This document shows positions 22,723-37,309 of a stretch of DNA of 64,000 nt, piece by piece. The position numbers and the translations under genes are program-made. The stretch covers positions 540,001-604,000 of the forward strand of contig JAUKNK010000155.1 of the NCBI GenBank assembly GCA_030765055.1. Reading direction: 5' to 3'. The notes under the pieces were generated by a model. The model searched no databases and was not told the DNA's origin. It worked only from the letters and a program-made list of their open reading frames with translations. Position 1 is the stretch's first letter. Every line of letters starts with the position of its first letter. This DNA comes from Mantis religiosa (lineage: Eukaryota; Arthropoda; Insecta; Mantodea; Mantidae).

Positions 22723-22865
22723 TCACTATATTATATACTGCTTCCGTTGCACATATTTTACACTTTATACAAACTGAGAGCTTAAGCATTATGCAATAGC
22801 ATTATAATATGGCTAAGCAATAGGTATATATTAATAAATAAATTGCACATTCTTCTCAATTATAT

Positions 22866-23366
22866 TGTCACCCAAACGTCGGAACTTTCTATAGAACCGG
22901 CCGGCAGCAGCAGCACCAGGAGACGGAGGCGTTCGGACACACCCACCGATTTATTTCAGTCTGAACTGAGGGGATGATTAGGAAAGTGCCACTTGTCGCT
23001 GGCCGCCTTTTCCCACCTCTCCGGCAGTCTGGAACCTTCGCGGTGATTCACTGAAACGAGAGACTTCAAGAAAACTGTGATGTTCCTATAAGATGGGTTG
23101 CAGTGAGTGAATTGAGTCAGTTCTTGGCGAGCAGCGAAGCAGCGGCGTGCTAGTGTACGGACGAGAAAATTGTGTACGGGCATCGGAAGAGATTGCGTAA
23201 CTGTGAGCGTGCAGTGGAACTGTAACGGACGAACTGGTGAAACGTAATTGTGTGCATCACGTAATTCTGTGTAATTGGCAAGTGTTCAACTGTAAGTCGG
23301 TGGAAATATAGAACATTTTTGTGTGGTGCAATTGGACTTTTAATTTCACAAAATCACAAGGTCTAA
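22866..23366 (+). repeat. 5' LTR of the 22866-26767 element
   Basis: It begins TGTCACCCAAACGTCGG. The first 90 bp (U3) include ctatagaaccgg...ggagacggaggcgttcgg, which is closer to the LTR at 54233/56300 than to 6237. The rest follows 6237-6728. The AATAAA hexamer has decayed to ATATAG (gtggaaatatagaac near 23303). Confidence 0.88.
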
Positions 23367-23368
23367 CA

Positions 23369-23385
23369 TGGCGTGAGGAAGTGGG
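23369..23385 (+). promoter_or_regulatory. Primer-binding site
   Basis: The sequence tggcgtgaggaagtggg lies just after the LTR end and is a variant of TGGTGTCAGAAGTGG at 3068-3082. Confidence 0.6.
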
Positions 23386-23394
23386 ATAACGGCA

Positions 23395-24560
23395 ATGGAT
23401 TCGGCATTGGAAATGCTTTTGGAGAAGATGAACGAATTATCAGCGAAGTCGGAGGCGGCAAATAACAACCTGGCCGCAGAGTTGAAACAAATGAAGATGG
23501 CCAACGACAAACTTACCGCCGCGTTGAAGGAAATGAAGACGGCAAACGAAAAGCTCGCTGCAAAAGCGGAAGCTGCAAATAATAGCCTGGCCGCGAAGCT
23601 GGAGACTACAAATAACAAACAGTCCGCGGAACTGAAACAAATGAAGACGGCTAACGACATCACCGAGAAGATGGAAGAAATGAAGGCCGAGTTAACCACA
23701 CAAATGAGAGCAGCGGACGGCAGTCTGGCCACGGAAATGAACGCGGTGAACGAGGCCCTCACCGCAAAGTTTGAAGAACAGTTGGCCGGCGTAAAAGAGG
23801 ACGCCACAGAGTTAGGCGAGCGCGTCGAAGTCCTGGCGAGCTGCGTTAATGAGCTGGAGGGAAAGGCCGACAGCAGCGTCAAGTCCCTGAACGCAATAGT
23901 GGAGGACGTCGTCGGCATTAGGTTGAAGGATTTGAAGGCCGACGCGACGGGACATGACATAAAATCGGCGCGTGTCAAACATCCGAAATAATACGGCGCG
24001 TCAAAGTCGTCAATTCGACGCAGTGGCCAAGCACAACAAATGGTCACCAGAGGAGGAGGCCACACAGTTAATAGCCAGCCTCCAGGGACGGGCCGCGGAA
24101 GTCCCAAAAGCGGTGCAGACAACGGCGGCGACCAAGGATATCTGAGAGGCCCTGAGAAACGTTTCTGCAACCACAGCTTAGCCCCAGCGTACCGCAGGCA
24201 GCTAAAGGCAAGGTCACAGCAGCCAGGGCAGACGCTGCAGGAGTTCGCTCTGGCAGTTGAACAACTGTCTAGCAAGGCCCCAGTACACCTCCCACCAGAG
24301 TTCGTATCCCGGGAAGCTGCCTACACATTCATGGACACGGTACGAGATACGCAGTTTCGTCAGCGCCTAATGCTCGGCGATTATAAAACCATCCACGAGG
24401 CGCTGACAGCAGCATTAAGGATCTAGGCGGCCAAGGTAACATCTATCCCGACGTCGAGGACGAGGAGTGTCCGCTACACCGGAGACAGACGACCAGCTGA
24501 GGGAGACCAGCGAGCACCTAGTGGCCTGAGTTGGGGGTGTGGACAGCCCGGAAACCTGCA
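23395..24560 (+). pseudogene. gag: Ty3/gypsy gag, broken
   Basis: This is the only copy here with an apparent ATG start (ATGGATTCGGCATTGG). The first 198 codons (to 23991) form a long heptad coiled coil with repeated AANNNLAAELKQMK-type units; this copy has more repeats than 6744-7079. A stop ends it, and a frame shift and a small deletion near 24008 precede the capsid-like part (24040-24426). The zinc knuckle near 24525 is destroyed: the first Cys is Ser, the His is Asn, and a stop precedes the last Asp-Cys. Non-functional. Confidence 0.87.
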
Positions 24561-24599
24561 ATGAGACTGCTCAAACCAGGAACAGCAGCCGGAAAACGA

Positions 24600-26767
24600 G
24601 TAAGGGCCGTCGTGGAGAGGGCCACGCCGGCACCATCTCCACCATCCCCTCGAGTGCCACTGTGCGCCGTCAGCCCGCGTATGGATGACAGCCTCATCGC
24701 GGACGCTTGGTTAATCGGAAAGCCGTGCAGCGTGCTGGTGGACACCGAGGCGGCCGTGACCACCATTAGACCTGACGTGGCGAAGGGTTTGCCGACAAGG
24801 AAGCCGAGCCGACCATAACAGCCTGTCACGGCTTCGGGCGACACCTTGCCTGTGAAGAAGGAGGCCCTGCTGAAGCTGACTTTGGAAAGGAGCACCGTAC
24901 GTCTGTGGGTGTTCGTCGCGAAAGTGGCTGAGGAGGAGAAACTGGGATTGGATGCCCTCAGGAGCTATGAGGCGACGGTCGACGTCGGCAAGGAGGTCCA
25001 ACCGAGAAGGGGTTATACTGCGTCAACCAGAGGAGCGCCTTGGAAATTGCAGGGCCGCCTTGGACGCAGACGGTTGTCCCCGCGAGGAGCGAGGTGGTGG
25101 TGACGGCGCGACTGGAAGGCCAGAGAACCAAGAGCATGATGATGGACCAGAAGACGCCTGTGCATGCACTAAGTGTAGCCAGGGCACTGATGCTGTGCCG
25201 AGAGGAGGTGCCAGTGAGACTGCTAAGTCCAATGGATACCGATCACGACGTTCAGGCCGGGACGGGGTTGGGAACGTGCGAGCCCGTGGTAAGCGTAACA
25301 GCATTCGACCAAACGCCGGAGCCGGTGCCGACGCAACGCCTGGGGCCCCGGCAAGAGGGCTTACTGGAGAGGGCGGCCGACCACCAGACCGCAGAAAAGC
25401 TGGAGAAAGTTCGACAACTGCTGAGGCGATATCAGCGGGTCTTCAGCCAAGGCGAGAGTGACTACGGCCGCACGGACAAGGTGCTTCACCGCATTGACAC
25501 CTGGGACGCACAGCCTATTCGGCAACCTTCTAGACGCGTTCCGTTGTCGAAGAAAGTGGTGGTAAGAGAATTGCTGGAGGACATGAGATCCAGGGGAGTG
25601 ATTGAAGAGTCTGACAGTCCTTAGTGTTCCCCTGTAGTCTTGGTGACAAAGAAGAACGGCGAGCTGCGCTTCTGCTAAGACTACAGAAAAGTGCACGCTA
25701 ACATCCGGAAGGACTGTTTCCCCTTACCCCGAATTGACGACTCCCTGGACATGCTAGCTGATGCACGGTGGTTCTCTACCCTGGTCCTGAATTCGGGCCA
25801 TTAGCAGGTAGCTCTAGTCCCAAGAGTCAAGGAGAAGTCCGCATTCAAACAAGCCAAGGGCTCTGGCAGTTCACGGTTATGCCCTTTGGCCTCTGCAACG
25901 CACCAGCTACCTTCCAACGCCTCATGGATTCAGTAATGAGAGGGCTGAAATACGACGCCTGCCTGCTATACCTAGACGCCATCATCATCGTCGGAAAGAC
26001 TTTTGAATATCACCTAGAAATTCTGGGGAAGGCGCTACAGAGACTGCACGTGACCAAATTGAAGCTGAACGCGAACAATTGCCAGTTCTTCCGCAAGGAA
26101 GTCACCTACTTGGGCCACATAGTCTCAGCAACCGGGGTTGCCACAGACCCGGAGAAGACACAGGCTGTGAGAGATTGGCAGCGCCCAAAGGATAAGAATG
26201 TGTTGCGCAGTTTCCTAGGGATGAGCAGTTATTACTGTCACGTGTACGCGGCGAGTCGCGAACCGCAGATTAGGAGCCGGGGTCGCATGCAGCAGTACAA
26301 CGTCGGAGTGCCATTCGAACGGAACATCGTTGACATTGCTGGACCGTTCCCAGTTTCCGACCGAGGCAAAAATTACCTAATGGTGGTCGCGGACTACTTC
26401 ACCAAGTGGCCGGAGGTGTACGCCATTCGAAACCAAGAGGCAAAGACAATCACAGACTGCCTCGTGGAGCAAGAGATCTATCGATTTGGGGTGCCTTTAG
26501 AGCTACAAAGTGACCAGGGCACCAATATTTGAGTCCAACCTAATGTAGGAGCCGCTACAAAGGCTTGGATTGAACAAGACCCGCACGAGGCCTCTATATC
26601 CCCAGTCGGATGGCATGGTCGAAAGATACATCAAGACCTTAGAGGAACACCTGAGGAAGGTCGTGGCCAGCCATCAGCGAGACTGGGACGACAAGGTGCC
26701 ACTGTTCTTGCCGCCCCACCGCTCGTCTACACACGACAACTGGAATGACGCCAGCCAGCTTAATGTT
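24600..26767 (+). pseudogene. pol: Ty3/gypsy pol, broken
   Basis: The protease motif reads DTEAAVT instead of DTGAAVT (about 24740). The RT catalytic box reads YLDAII (about 25970), so the second catalytic Asp is lost. A frame of 254 codons (25768-26532) runs from the RT palm into the integrase core (VDIAGPFPVSDRG, LQSDQGTN) across the deletion junction SSYYCHVYAASR. It ends at the one-base insertion also seen at about 16364. The catalytic Glu region (DGMVERYIKT, near 26617) is in another frame. It is inactive at three enzymes. Confidence 0.88.
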
Positions 26768-28059
26768 TTATGATTGACGGACTTAAAATGTAATATATTG
26801 TCTGAGATATTTGTTAAAGGATGTGTTATACTTAAGGGTTTACATATTAGTTTATTTGTGTTGAATATTAATAATTTTAAGATAAAAATAGATAAGATGT
26901 AGTTATATTATAATCATAAAACTTAGAGCTAAATTATTTTGTATTGTTTCATATAAGTTTGTTGTATAAATGTAATTTGTACGATACGAACTGTCTATTA
27001 GACCGTCAGGAGTTAACATTAGTATGTTTACGTCAAGTAACACTTGAGCTGTTTATTTATCTGTAGCTTATTCTCCTGAGTATTTGTTATGAATATTACA
27101 TTGATTACCTTTATATTTGTTAGTTTTGTATTAATTTGTAGCGTTAGGTAATTTAATATTTGTATTTATGTTATATATTCTTCTTTATGTTATATATAAG
27201 GAGATGTTACACGTAATTGTTTAGTTATTTATATCAAAATCTTATAATGTCGGAATATTAACTCAAGTAGGAGGTGAATGTTGCGTGAATGTGGTAGAAT
27301 AAAATTATATTTATTATTTAGATTGTGAAATAAATGTTTAATTTCATTATTAGTTGTATTAGCAGATATTACCTGCGGCTATAGCAACTCTGACCTCAGT
27401 TCATTGTTACAATTTAGACTGTATTTATTTATTTGATTTAGTAAGACTTCCACTAATTCACGTTTTAAACTAAATTTGGGTTTTATTCTTCCTTCATCAT
27501 TTACCTTATTTCTTAATATTTAAATATTTAGCAATATTAATAGATTTGCTCTTACAGTTTAGCAATTATACAAAATCATTGATGATGAAGAGACCTTCTG
27601 AGGACATTGCTTCATTGTGCACTTCATTAATCATAACAATCATAATAACATATCTCAACTAAAGTCACTCAAAGTGATTTTTGGAACTTCAAAGTTGCAT
27701 TTACTTAATGGTGATTTATTATGAGCTTTTCTAGAAAAGTTTCGAGTGCCACCTTAAAAAGTTGAAAATATGCACAGTTTGATATTTAACCTACCTTTTT
27801 GTTCATTTTAGTTGCAGAAGATGCCAGAATATATTTTAGATAGCAACCTCGGCATTTAATTTCCGAATATAATACGATCCTCCTTGTACGCATATTCGTG
27901 ATACATAAAGTATTAATTTAACGCCAAAGAAGAAAAAAAAGAAGAATATACCAGAAACAGACCTGCAGTACAAATGTTCTGTCTGCTTAAAGAGTGCCTG
28001 GGATCAGAGCGGCACACGGTGGCGGTCTTGTGAAACACTAAGTGCAGGTCGACGTTAGT

Positions 28060-28068
28060 AGATGGCGC
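28060..28068 (+). promoter_or_regulatory. AGATGGCGC core, CTCF-like (copy Q, first)
   Basis: TTAGTAGATGGCGC at 28055-28068 is identical to the copy P site, 12 of 14 positions of the CTCF consensus. Confidence 0.4.
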
Positions 28069-31000
28069 GCAAGCTATAATCGCTATGTATTTGTCAAACT
28101 ATTATAGTTATTACAAATGTCTTCCAGAACATAAGGACACCTGAAATTCTGTTTTGAATTAGAAGACGTGCTTAATGTGAATGATAGCAATTTCGAGTTA
28201 TATTTAATATATAAATCAATATAAAGTGACAGAATTTATTGTGCTTCAGAACGAAAGCCTAAAGAAAGTTATACACCTGCAACAAAATAAAGAAATGTTT
28301 TGTGTATTCATTTGAATAGCTCGTATTCATTTCAATAGCTCATCTTGCACATCGTATTTCTGAATATTTATAGATGATTATACATAAATACAATTAAACA
28401 GCTAACATTGTGAAATATTCCACTAATTTCCTAATGAGCTAAACACAAAAGTTGTGTAAATTTGTGACTTCATTTGACATTTTATAAACATTTGTATTTG
28501 GTAGCGGATATTGATAAATGTGAAGGCAAGTACATTATACCTGGATATATATGTACAATTTAATTAAATTATAGGTATTCATACAATACGTGTCTTCAGA
28601 CTGCATCTCACATTAATCTCATCAGCCCAGTTTGACAATTTGATTTAACTTTTAGAGAACGCGCTGAAAATATAATCAACATTTTTAAGTTTTGGTGTAA
28701 TTTCTGGTACTGAATAACGAGATTAAAACAATGTATCAGAGGGTATTCCGCAAGTACAAAATTTTATGCTTTTAACGAAGGAAAATTATAAATACGTCCA
28801 TGTCTCGGTTAAGAATCAAATAACAAATAAAACTGTTAAAGCTGTATTATATCAGATGTGGTTTCTCGACTGCAAAAATATTTAAAATGAACTATATCAA
28901 ACAAGAACGTTAGTCAGTTATCCTTTGTTTATTGCGCTACGGAGAGAACTTTTTGTCTACTAAAGACATTGTACACTCTCAAGGACTCAGTTTTTTATGT
29001 TGTGTAACCTGTTTTGTAGTGAACAACTGACAGGCGTTTTACTTTATCAGGTTGTACATTCTAAAAATCTTGGCTGCACCTCACCATGGACTTTGTATCT
29101 CTTTTATACCTTTAATTCAGAGCAGTATACAATTAATTACTAAATAAATACAACAGCTTAGTGGTCCAGATCGTTCCCAGTTTGTAAAAAGTGTCAAATA
29201 CGTGTAACAAAAACAGTATAAAATATCGTGAGGGAAAACATGGCTACAGATATCGGTGTTTGTCATTTCAAAACTCTAATGAAGGACAACTGCGATACGT
29301 GACAAATACAAGAACAAGCCGTGCTCACTCACATTGAGCTTTCTGTCTTTGTGACCGGAGAATAAACAAAGACGGCAAATGACGTCAAACCTGAAAAGAA
29401 AGGGATTCAAATACAAAGAGAGAACTCATTTCTATGATTTCACTTCGATAATTAAAACAAAGAAAACATTGCTTAACCTCAAAGGTGTTAAAGGTCCAGA
29501 CACTGCCCGCAATGCTACGCTTCTCAAGTAATTAATTGCACAGAAAATGCACAGCACAGATAATATAAATGACCATCTCTAGTACATTGTTGACAAACTA
29601 AAGGAGACGGAGGTCGTCATAAATGAAGTCTGATTATTCATAATTATGCTGTATTCCATAACATCTTAATTTGAAAATTTTATAATTGCCTTTGTATGAA
29701 GGGATGAGTTACCTGGTGTTCAAATCCTCTAAATTAGAATCTATGAAAAAAATGTAGCCAGACAAAAAGACCAGACTTCAAGTAAAGGAACACTATATAC
29801 AGGTAATGACAGATATATACAGAGAAATGGTAATAACCAGAAGAAACTACTTCTCAAAGCAATTTACAACAGCAGGTCTCAAGTGGTCTCTCTTTGAAGT
29901 CTTTTCGAAGACAAATTGACAGTACATCTGAATGTTGGTCAAAGAAGGAGAATTTAAATAAACCTGAGCACCTCTTCATGGTAGAACAATGTATAGATAT
30001 AGGCTGAATGTCTACTCCCGACTGCAGTAGTACCAACAATCACATGTATTTGACAAGTTCATCAATTTTGTTCGAGTTATATTCCATATCTCTGTCCTCA
30101 TTCACACTTATTCGTACAAAAAATTAATTGAAGCTTTAAAATGGTGCAATGTTTTTATTTTTAGTAGCTATTTTTTATTGTTCTAGCATTTTCTATAATG
30201 TTACACGAGGAAGGAGAAGCGGAAGAGCAACATGTATAAATGGGTTTAATATAGCAGACAGCAGCGCCTTTTCAGGATTTACCTAGCATTAGTCGTCACA
30301 TTAAACATACTTCACAATAAGATATGATTATTTATTGTTTTTAGATTCAAGTTAGATAATTAATGGATACTTTATATCAATATACAAACTTTAGATATAT
30401 TACAGTAAAATTTCTGTCTATAATGTCGTGAAGAGAAAAAAGACAATAGATTTTAAGTGACAGTCAAATGTTTTAAAAGTGATTAACTCGGGGATGGCTT
30501 TGAAATTTCCTTCTCTTTGTATCTCCAACAGAAAATAAAAAATCTCATTCTTAAATTCATATAGTTTTCTCATAGCTTTCTTAAATCGAAATTGCTCCTC
30601 TACATTTGCTGCACGGATGGGATATATTTATAAATACGTTCTAGTTCTAGTGACTTCAAAACGTGTGTTGCTACTGAAACATCGATACTGAATTATTGGA
30701 CGATAATACAATACCTTATAATTCCAGTAAGTCCATAATAGAAAGTAATAATGGCTTGTCACTTTTAAAATTATATAACTATTGGGAAATTCTGAAATAT
30801 AACAAAGTGTAAATCCGAAATTATTGACTCTACAAAGTAAATTGTATCAGACATATATGTAGTTAGTCTTTGTTTATCTCTTACTGTTTACAGTTATGTA
30901 AAGTGATTCATAATAAAAACGACTTCTGAGGACATTTCCTGCAAATTTAGTATATTTCATTTGGCATAAACATATTACAATCATATGCTACTACAAGTAT

Positions 31001-31378
31001 GATATTAGATTTAATTTTGATAAAAATGTTTTCATTTATTTAGTAGCGCAGTATCGCGTGTTAATGGTATATAATTTTAATATATACCCGATTTTCCAAT
31101 TTCTAGTTTGGCTCAAAAATCAGTTTTTCTTTTCGTGATCTCAAAATATCTATCTCCAGTAAAACATCGTCATTAAGCATCTGGTTAGAATGCAACTACT
31201 CCACTACCTGCTATGTATGATTGCGGTACAGAAAATAAAACAAGGTAACACCGAAATAAAGCTGACACACAAACATGGATAGAAACCTCCAGTTGACATT
31301 TCCCTCACGTGTAGTGAATTTCACTACAGCACACATGGTGGAAGATTCATGAAACAGGAGGCGCGCGTAGCGAGTTAT

Positions 31379-31387
31379 AGAGGGCGC
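31379..31387 (+). promoter_or_regulatory. AGAGGGCGC core, CTCF-like (copy Q, second)
   Basis: Same context as 21189. The nine core bases are unchanged although flanking bases differ (for example gcgcgaa became gcgcgga). Confidence 0.35.
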
Positions 31388-32838
31388 GGAAGTAAAAATT
31401 GCTTTGTAAATATGAATGTCTTAGTTATTAGGAATCAGCACAATTGTATAGAATTAATAATGATTCCTTCGTGTCGAAAGATAAATATAAATATCAAGGG
31501 TAATAAACTTGAGCCGTGTTGCCTACAAAAATCAATATAAACAAGCAACAAGTATTGTGTTTCGGAGCGAAAGTCTGTTGGAGCTAATTTATTTATAACA
31601 CATTAATCAGTTTCATTTGTATATTTATTCTTATAGCAGCAGTAAGATGTGTGCATAGTTGTATGTGAAACATTGAACATTTGTTATGAAACCACTCTAA
31701 GAAAATGAGCAAACCTATAATGTTCATCTAGATTAAAATATAATAGATGTAGGAATATTTAAGCTGTCCTTTGAATTGTTTTATTAAGACGGCAGTATGT
31801 TGTGTGAGTGTATTCTACAATGTTTTTAATGCCACTTGCCAAAGGAAGGTAAGGCCCATATCATGTTTATCAACATTATTTTTCTTGAGAATTTTAAGAG
31901 AATGGTGCATACAAATTGTGCAAAGAAATCCAACGGCAGAATCACTTGATGGGAGATTGTACTTGAGTTTGAAAAAAATTGGTTATTTTGTCCTAATTCT
32001 TTTTAAATAACTTAATATATTATCTGTAACAAGAATATAAGAATGTTTTTTTTTTGAATTAGAGATTCTAAGGCCGTATCACCTGTCACTGTCACACTGC
32101 ACGTACTGGTTACGCCTCTTTTCTTTGTCGATGGACTAAGATGCACGTATAGGTAAGTGGTACTAGGCAGGGAATATATTGTGTTCTATACTAAACCCTT
32201 CAAAACCACCGACTAAATTTTAACCTATAAGTGAGAAAATTATTGTATATTCTCTAGGAAAGATGGTAGAAGGATCCATGAAGAGCGCTGCATAAGACTC
32301 AGTAATAGAAAATGAAGGACAAACAGGCAGGCCATCTACAGACATTGCATTGTTAGTGACTGGGGCACTTTTCTCACAAAACTATTAATCCTAAAAGTGT
32401 GAAAATTTTACACAACGTAAACAATGATTTCCTCTAGAAAGTATACCCAAAACACTGATGTAAAGAACGAGTTAATATTAAAAAGATTTGTAAGTAAATT
32501 TAATCACACAAATTGGAACTAGGAGAAAACATTATTCATCAGCAATACATATGTATGTATATTAGAAAAAGACCACTCCAAATTAGTTTCTGAAAATTTA
32601 AAGATATATATAACGAATTTAACTTCGGCAGCACTACAGTTAAAGCTCTTCCCGTGCACTTCACCTTAATTCTGCAAATATTTATATATTTAAAAGTTGT
32701 GAATACCGCATTATTAAACGTACTACTGTCCTAATTTATTTTGTACATTATAAACTATTTTACTAGTTCATAGCTATTTGGCTACTGTTTACCACATATA
32801 TCTACAAACATTCTATTTTTTCTATCGAATATAATGTA

Positions 32839-33050
32839 TCCTATCCTACCATCTCTGTACTGCCTCTCAAACTTCATGACAAACCTCAGCCCTCTGATAT
32901 TTGTCTAATGTTTCCTATGCTACCATCTCTCTACTGCCTCTCAAACTTCACGACAAACCTCAGCCCTCTGATGTTTGTCTAATGTTTCCTATGCTGCCAT
33001 CTCTGTACATCCTCTCAAACTTCACGACAAACCTCAGCCCTCTGTTGTTA
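32839..33050 (+). repeat. 74-bp minisatellite, three units
   Basis: Units start at 32839, 32913 and 32987 (last one partial), with the consensus start tcctatgctgccatctctgt. Unit B has two units (50020, 50094), the middle region two (about 44966, 45045) and one isolated unit occurs at 46145. The reverse complement of each unit contains AGATGGCAG or AGATGGTAG, resembling the core element. Confidence 0.85.
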
Positions 33051-35165
33051 GAAACACCAGATTTAAACATAAACCAAAAACTATTACATTTAATGTCGTT
33101 GATATGTTCTTAAAAAGTGAAAGCTAACTACGTAACAGGGTTTTACAACTCAAGATACGGTACAGATTATAAATGGTCACAGAAATAATGATCCCTAATT
33201 ATCGGATTGTCATTCTTCTGTCCTCGGCTCAACAGAAAATTATTTGCAACAATAAATAAATTAGTAACTAAAATACAGAAAATAAAGACTAAGGAGAAAG
33301 GAAAAAAACAAGATAACAGCGTTTTGAAACTAGCCTTTGACCCGCCATGTGACACACAGCTGATCATCTCGACCGGCTGCCACACATTCTATGTCACTCA
33401 TTGTGAAAGCTTTCGTATATGACCTTGCCAGTATAATATGTATGGAAAATCAACGATCATTTAAGCTTTTCTCAGATTCTTGATCCTCATTCAAGGCTGT
33501 AACTATTAATGCTGTGTGCATGTATTACCGAATAGAAGAGCAGAGCTGCAATAATTGCTTTTGTGCTAAAATGGTCAATATTTTCGCATTAGAATAGAAA
33601 CCGCGGGTTGCATAGGTAAGATTAAATAGAGGCAGCTGACACACCTGGTATAATGTTATTTTCGAACTGAGTAATTCTATATGAAATTTGATGAACTTGA
33701 AAGACCTAGACCATTTCCGATTCCAACACATCTGTTTTGGAAACATATCCCACACGTCCTCTTACCCTGGACATGCAGGAGTCACATCCGATTTAAGAAA
33801 TACGTAGCCCAGATATTTATATATGATCCTACTTACAGAGCATCATTTTAAATTCTCTGTGCGTTGTTGACTTCGCTGTAACGATACATGCTGCTGCATT
33901 TAAGAAGGGCCAATGTGTGTGTGTGATATTTCATTATTCTTACATTTTGTAGAATTTTCAAATCAGTTTCTTGACTGCAGTAATTCATTCACATTGTGTC
34001 CGACGTTTAGATAGTATAATTATATTTAAAATTATGAATGAGAATTTCAACTGCTCACATTTTCTATTAGGTACTGAATCTCTGTTATATCCATCTGTGA
34101 ATTACACGGCCACTGAGCTATTTTACAATAATATTTTGTAAAAATTATGTGCAGATTTTGGAGACAATGAAGTTGATCATAAGAAAATTTTATTAATTAT
34201 AGTACTTTGAAAGCAGCACTTTGCTTAATGAACAACTAACCCTAATGTCAAACTGTTGGTTTTGCTACCAAACTTTATACACATATAAGCTATAGTCATT
34301 AAAGCTTTTCCAAATAGCAATTCATAGAAAAATGGACTTAATAGGAATGAAATAATTCTTATTCATCTTACTGTTTCAATTATTCGGGGTGAAACTGTAA
34401 GCTGTAGGTTTCATGTAATGTTAATCTTTTTAATGTTTCCATTTATTTTTCCATTAAGTTAAATATTTTTACCAGTATGTGCATTGAAGGGGTCCCTATC
34501 CTGATGCTGCGGGTGCGACTGGTAGGAGATAAACATTCCGTCGCTAATGCAGTGGGCTTCTATTTCGACCGAGCTATAATATATCCGCGCCGTTTGCCTG
34601 CCGTATTTACCGACAGAATGAAATGTCTAACTTATTTGGAAGTCACATCTCGTGCACTGATGAATAATTTACGGTCGATTTCAATTAATCACATATTAGC
34701 ATAATATTCGTCACATACGCTGTGGAAATGTGCCATAAAGTATTTATAAAAGCGCGAGATGTGACTGCGAAAGCGGTTGGCCAAATAATTTCTGAAAAAG
34801 CCACCTCTTAACTGGAGATTTTTTCTCCTATATTAATAATTATTTCTTGAACTAAACATTATAGTATTAATATTGCCGTTATATTAAAATTATAAACAGA
34901 GAATAAAGCAGTTTTGTTATTGGGTATCTTTAATAAGTACTTGGTAAGGTCCATAGTACGTACATTATTGTAAGCATAAGTTTATATAAAGCAAATTTTC
35001 AGAAAGAGATGGAATTTGTGATTGATTTATGAAATTAATATAGCACAACCCTACTAGGTTGTACATGACGTAGTTTCAGTCTATCGAACTGTGATTGTTG
35101 CCGTAACTAGCGACACGCGGCGAACGCCCTTTTGAACTACATTTTCAGTTGAGCTTGTTGATCGG

Positions 35166-35174
35166 AGATGGCGC
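35166..35174 (+). promoter_or_regulatory. AGATGGCGC core, CTCF-like (unit A, first)
   Basis: It sits in gtaactagcgacacgcggcg...gatcggagatggcgcgtgc. The equivalent site in unit B is 52267. Confidence 0.35.
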
Positions 35175-35481
35175 GTGCATTACAATTAGTGGAAAAAATT
35201 TATTTCGATAACATGGCAGTGTATATTTGAAATATAATTAACTGTCCGCATGTTCCTCTAGTAATTCGGTCAGAATATAGCTTAGCACAGAAAATCACTC
35301 CATGGGAACTAAACCTCCCGTCTCCTTCATTGGGAAGGTAGCATCGCATAGCGGGGAGGTACGAAACTAAGCTATGAGAATTTGCGATCCCAAATGTTTA
35401 CGTTGTTGACAGTTGTAGTTTTCATACCTGCCAACTGTCACATTCATGTTCCAACTGCGCATTGCTACAAAGATAACTTTT

Positions 35482-35715
35482 TATTGTAATTTACGTTCTT
35501 TAACTTTAATAACGTCATATCTGACGAAGAATGGAATGGTTAAAATGATGCTCAAATGGGCCCAGGATCCATGGAGCTTAGAGTTACGAGAGATTCGTCT
35601 TTTAGTATAAGGGAAAGCCCCGGCGAAATACTTATCCAGGTAACTCACACTGACCGAGATTCGAACTCGGGACCTCTTGAGCGAGAGGTAGACATGCTAC
35701 CATATATGCTACCGG
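35482..35715 (-). mobile_element. Main tRNA-derived SINE, reverse copy
   Basis: The B-box region gagattcgaactcggg is well preserved. Flanking caaagataa (about 35468) and aaaagataa (about 35716) suggest the target duplication. The same insertion is present at 40504, 52602 and 59373, so it predates both the internal and the A/B duplications. Confidence 0.87.
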
Positions 35716-35786
35716 CAAAAGATAATTATGAAGAGCTTTGAGAATTCTGACTACGAATTTACAGTTGTTGCATTTTATAACACATC

Positions 35787-37309
<1,523 letters not shown>

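Larger units (their letters stand above)
22866..26767 (+). mobile_element. Ty3/gypsy element with 5' LTR, internal deletion and 3' truncation
   Basis: It has a 5' LTR (22866-23366), primer-binding site, gag, protease, RT and part of integrase. About 1 kb (end of RT, RNase H and the integrase zinc domain) is missing at 26238, relative to 6237-12028. The element stops at the same base as the fragment ending at 16596. No 3' LTR is present, so no target duplication can be read. Confidence 0.9.
26768..31690 (+). repeat. 4.9 kb AT-rich segmental duplication, copy Q
   Basis: This is the partner of 16597-21505. The cores lie at 28060 and 31379, 3319 bp apart (3321 in copy P). The hairpin gtagtgaatttcactac is at 31311-31327. 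The copy runs without a gap into repeat A at the aaccactctaagaaaatgag junction. No supported gene. Confidence 0.88.

Noticed and set aside
23346..24275. 309-codon minus-strand frame
   Set aside because: Antisense shadow of the heptad-repeat gag; periodic codon use keeps the opposite strand open.
32125..32165. Consensus-like splice donor (ataggtaagtgg) kept in A and B (49332)
   Set aside because: No partner acceptor or open exon could be defined; a non-coding transcript is possible but unsupported.
32839..33050. CRISPR-like repeat array
   Set aside because: Units are directly adjacent 74-bp repeats without unique spacers, in an animal-type genome.
34477..34704. 75-codon frame in unit A
   Set aside because: The unit B equivalent (about 51618) has a 2-bp length change that breaks the frame.
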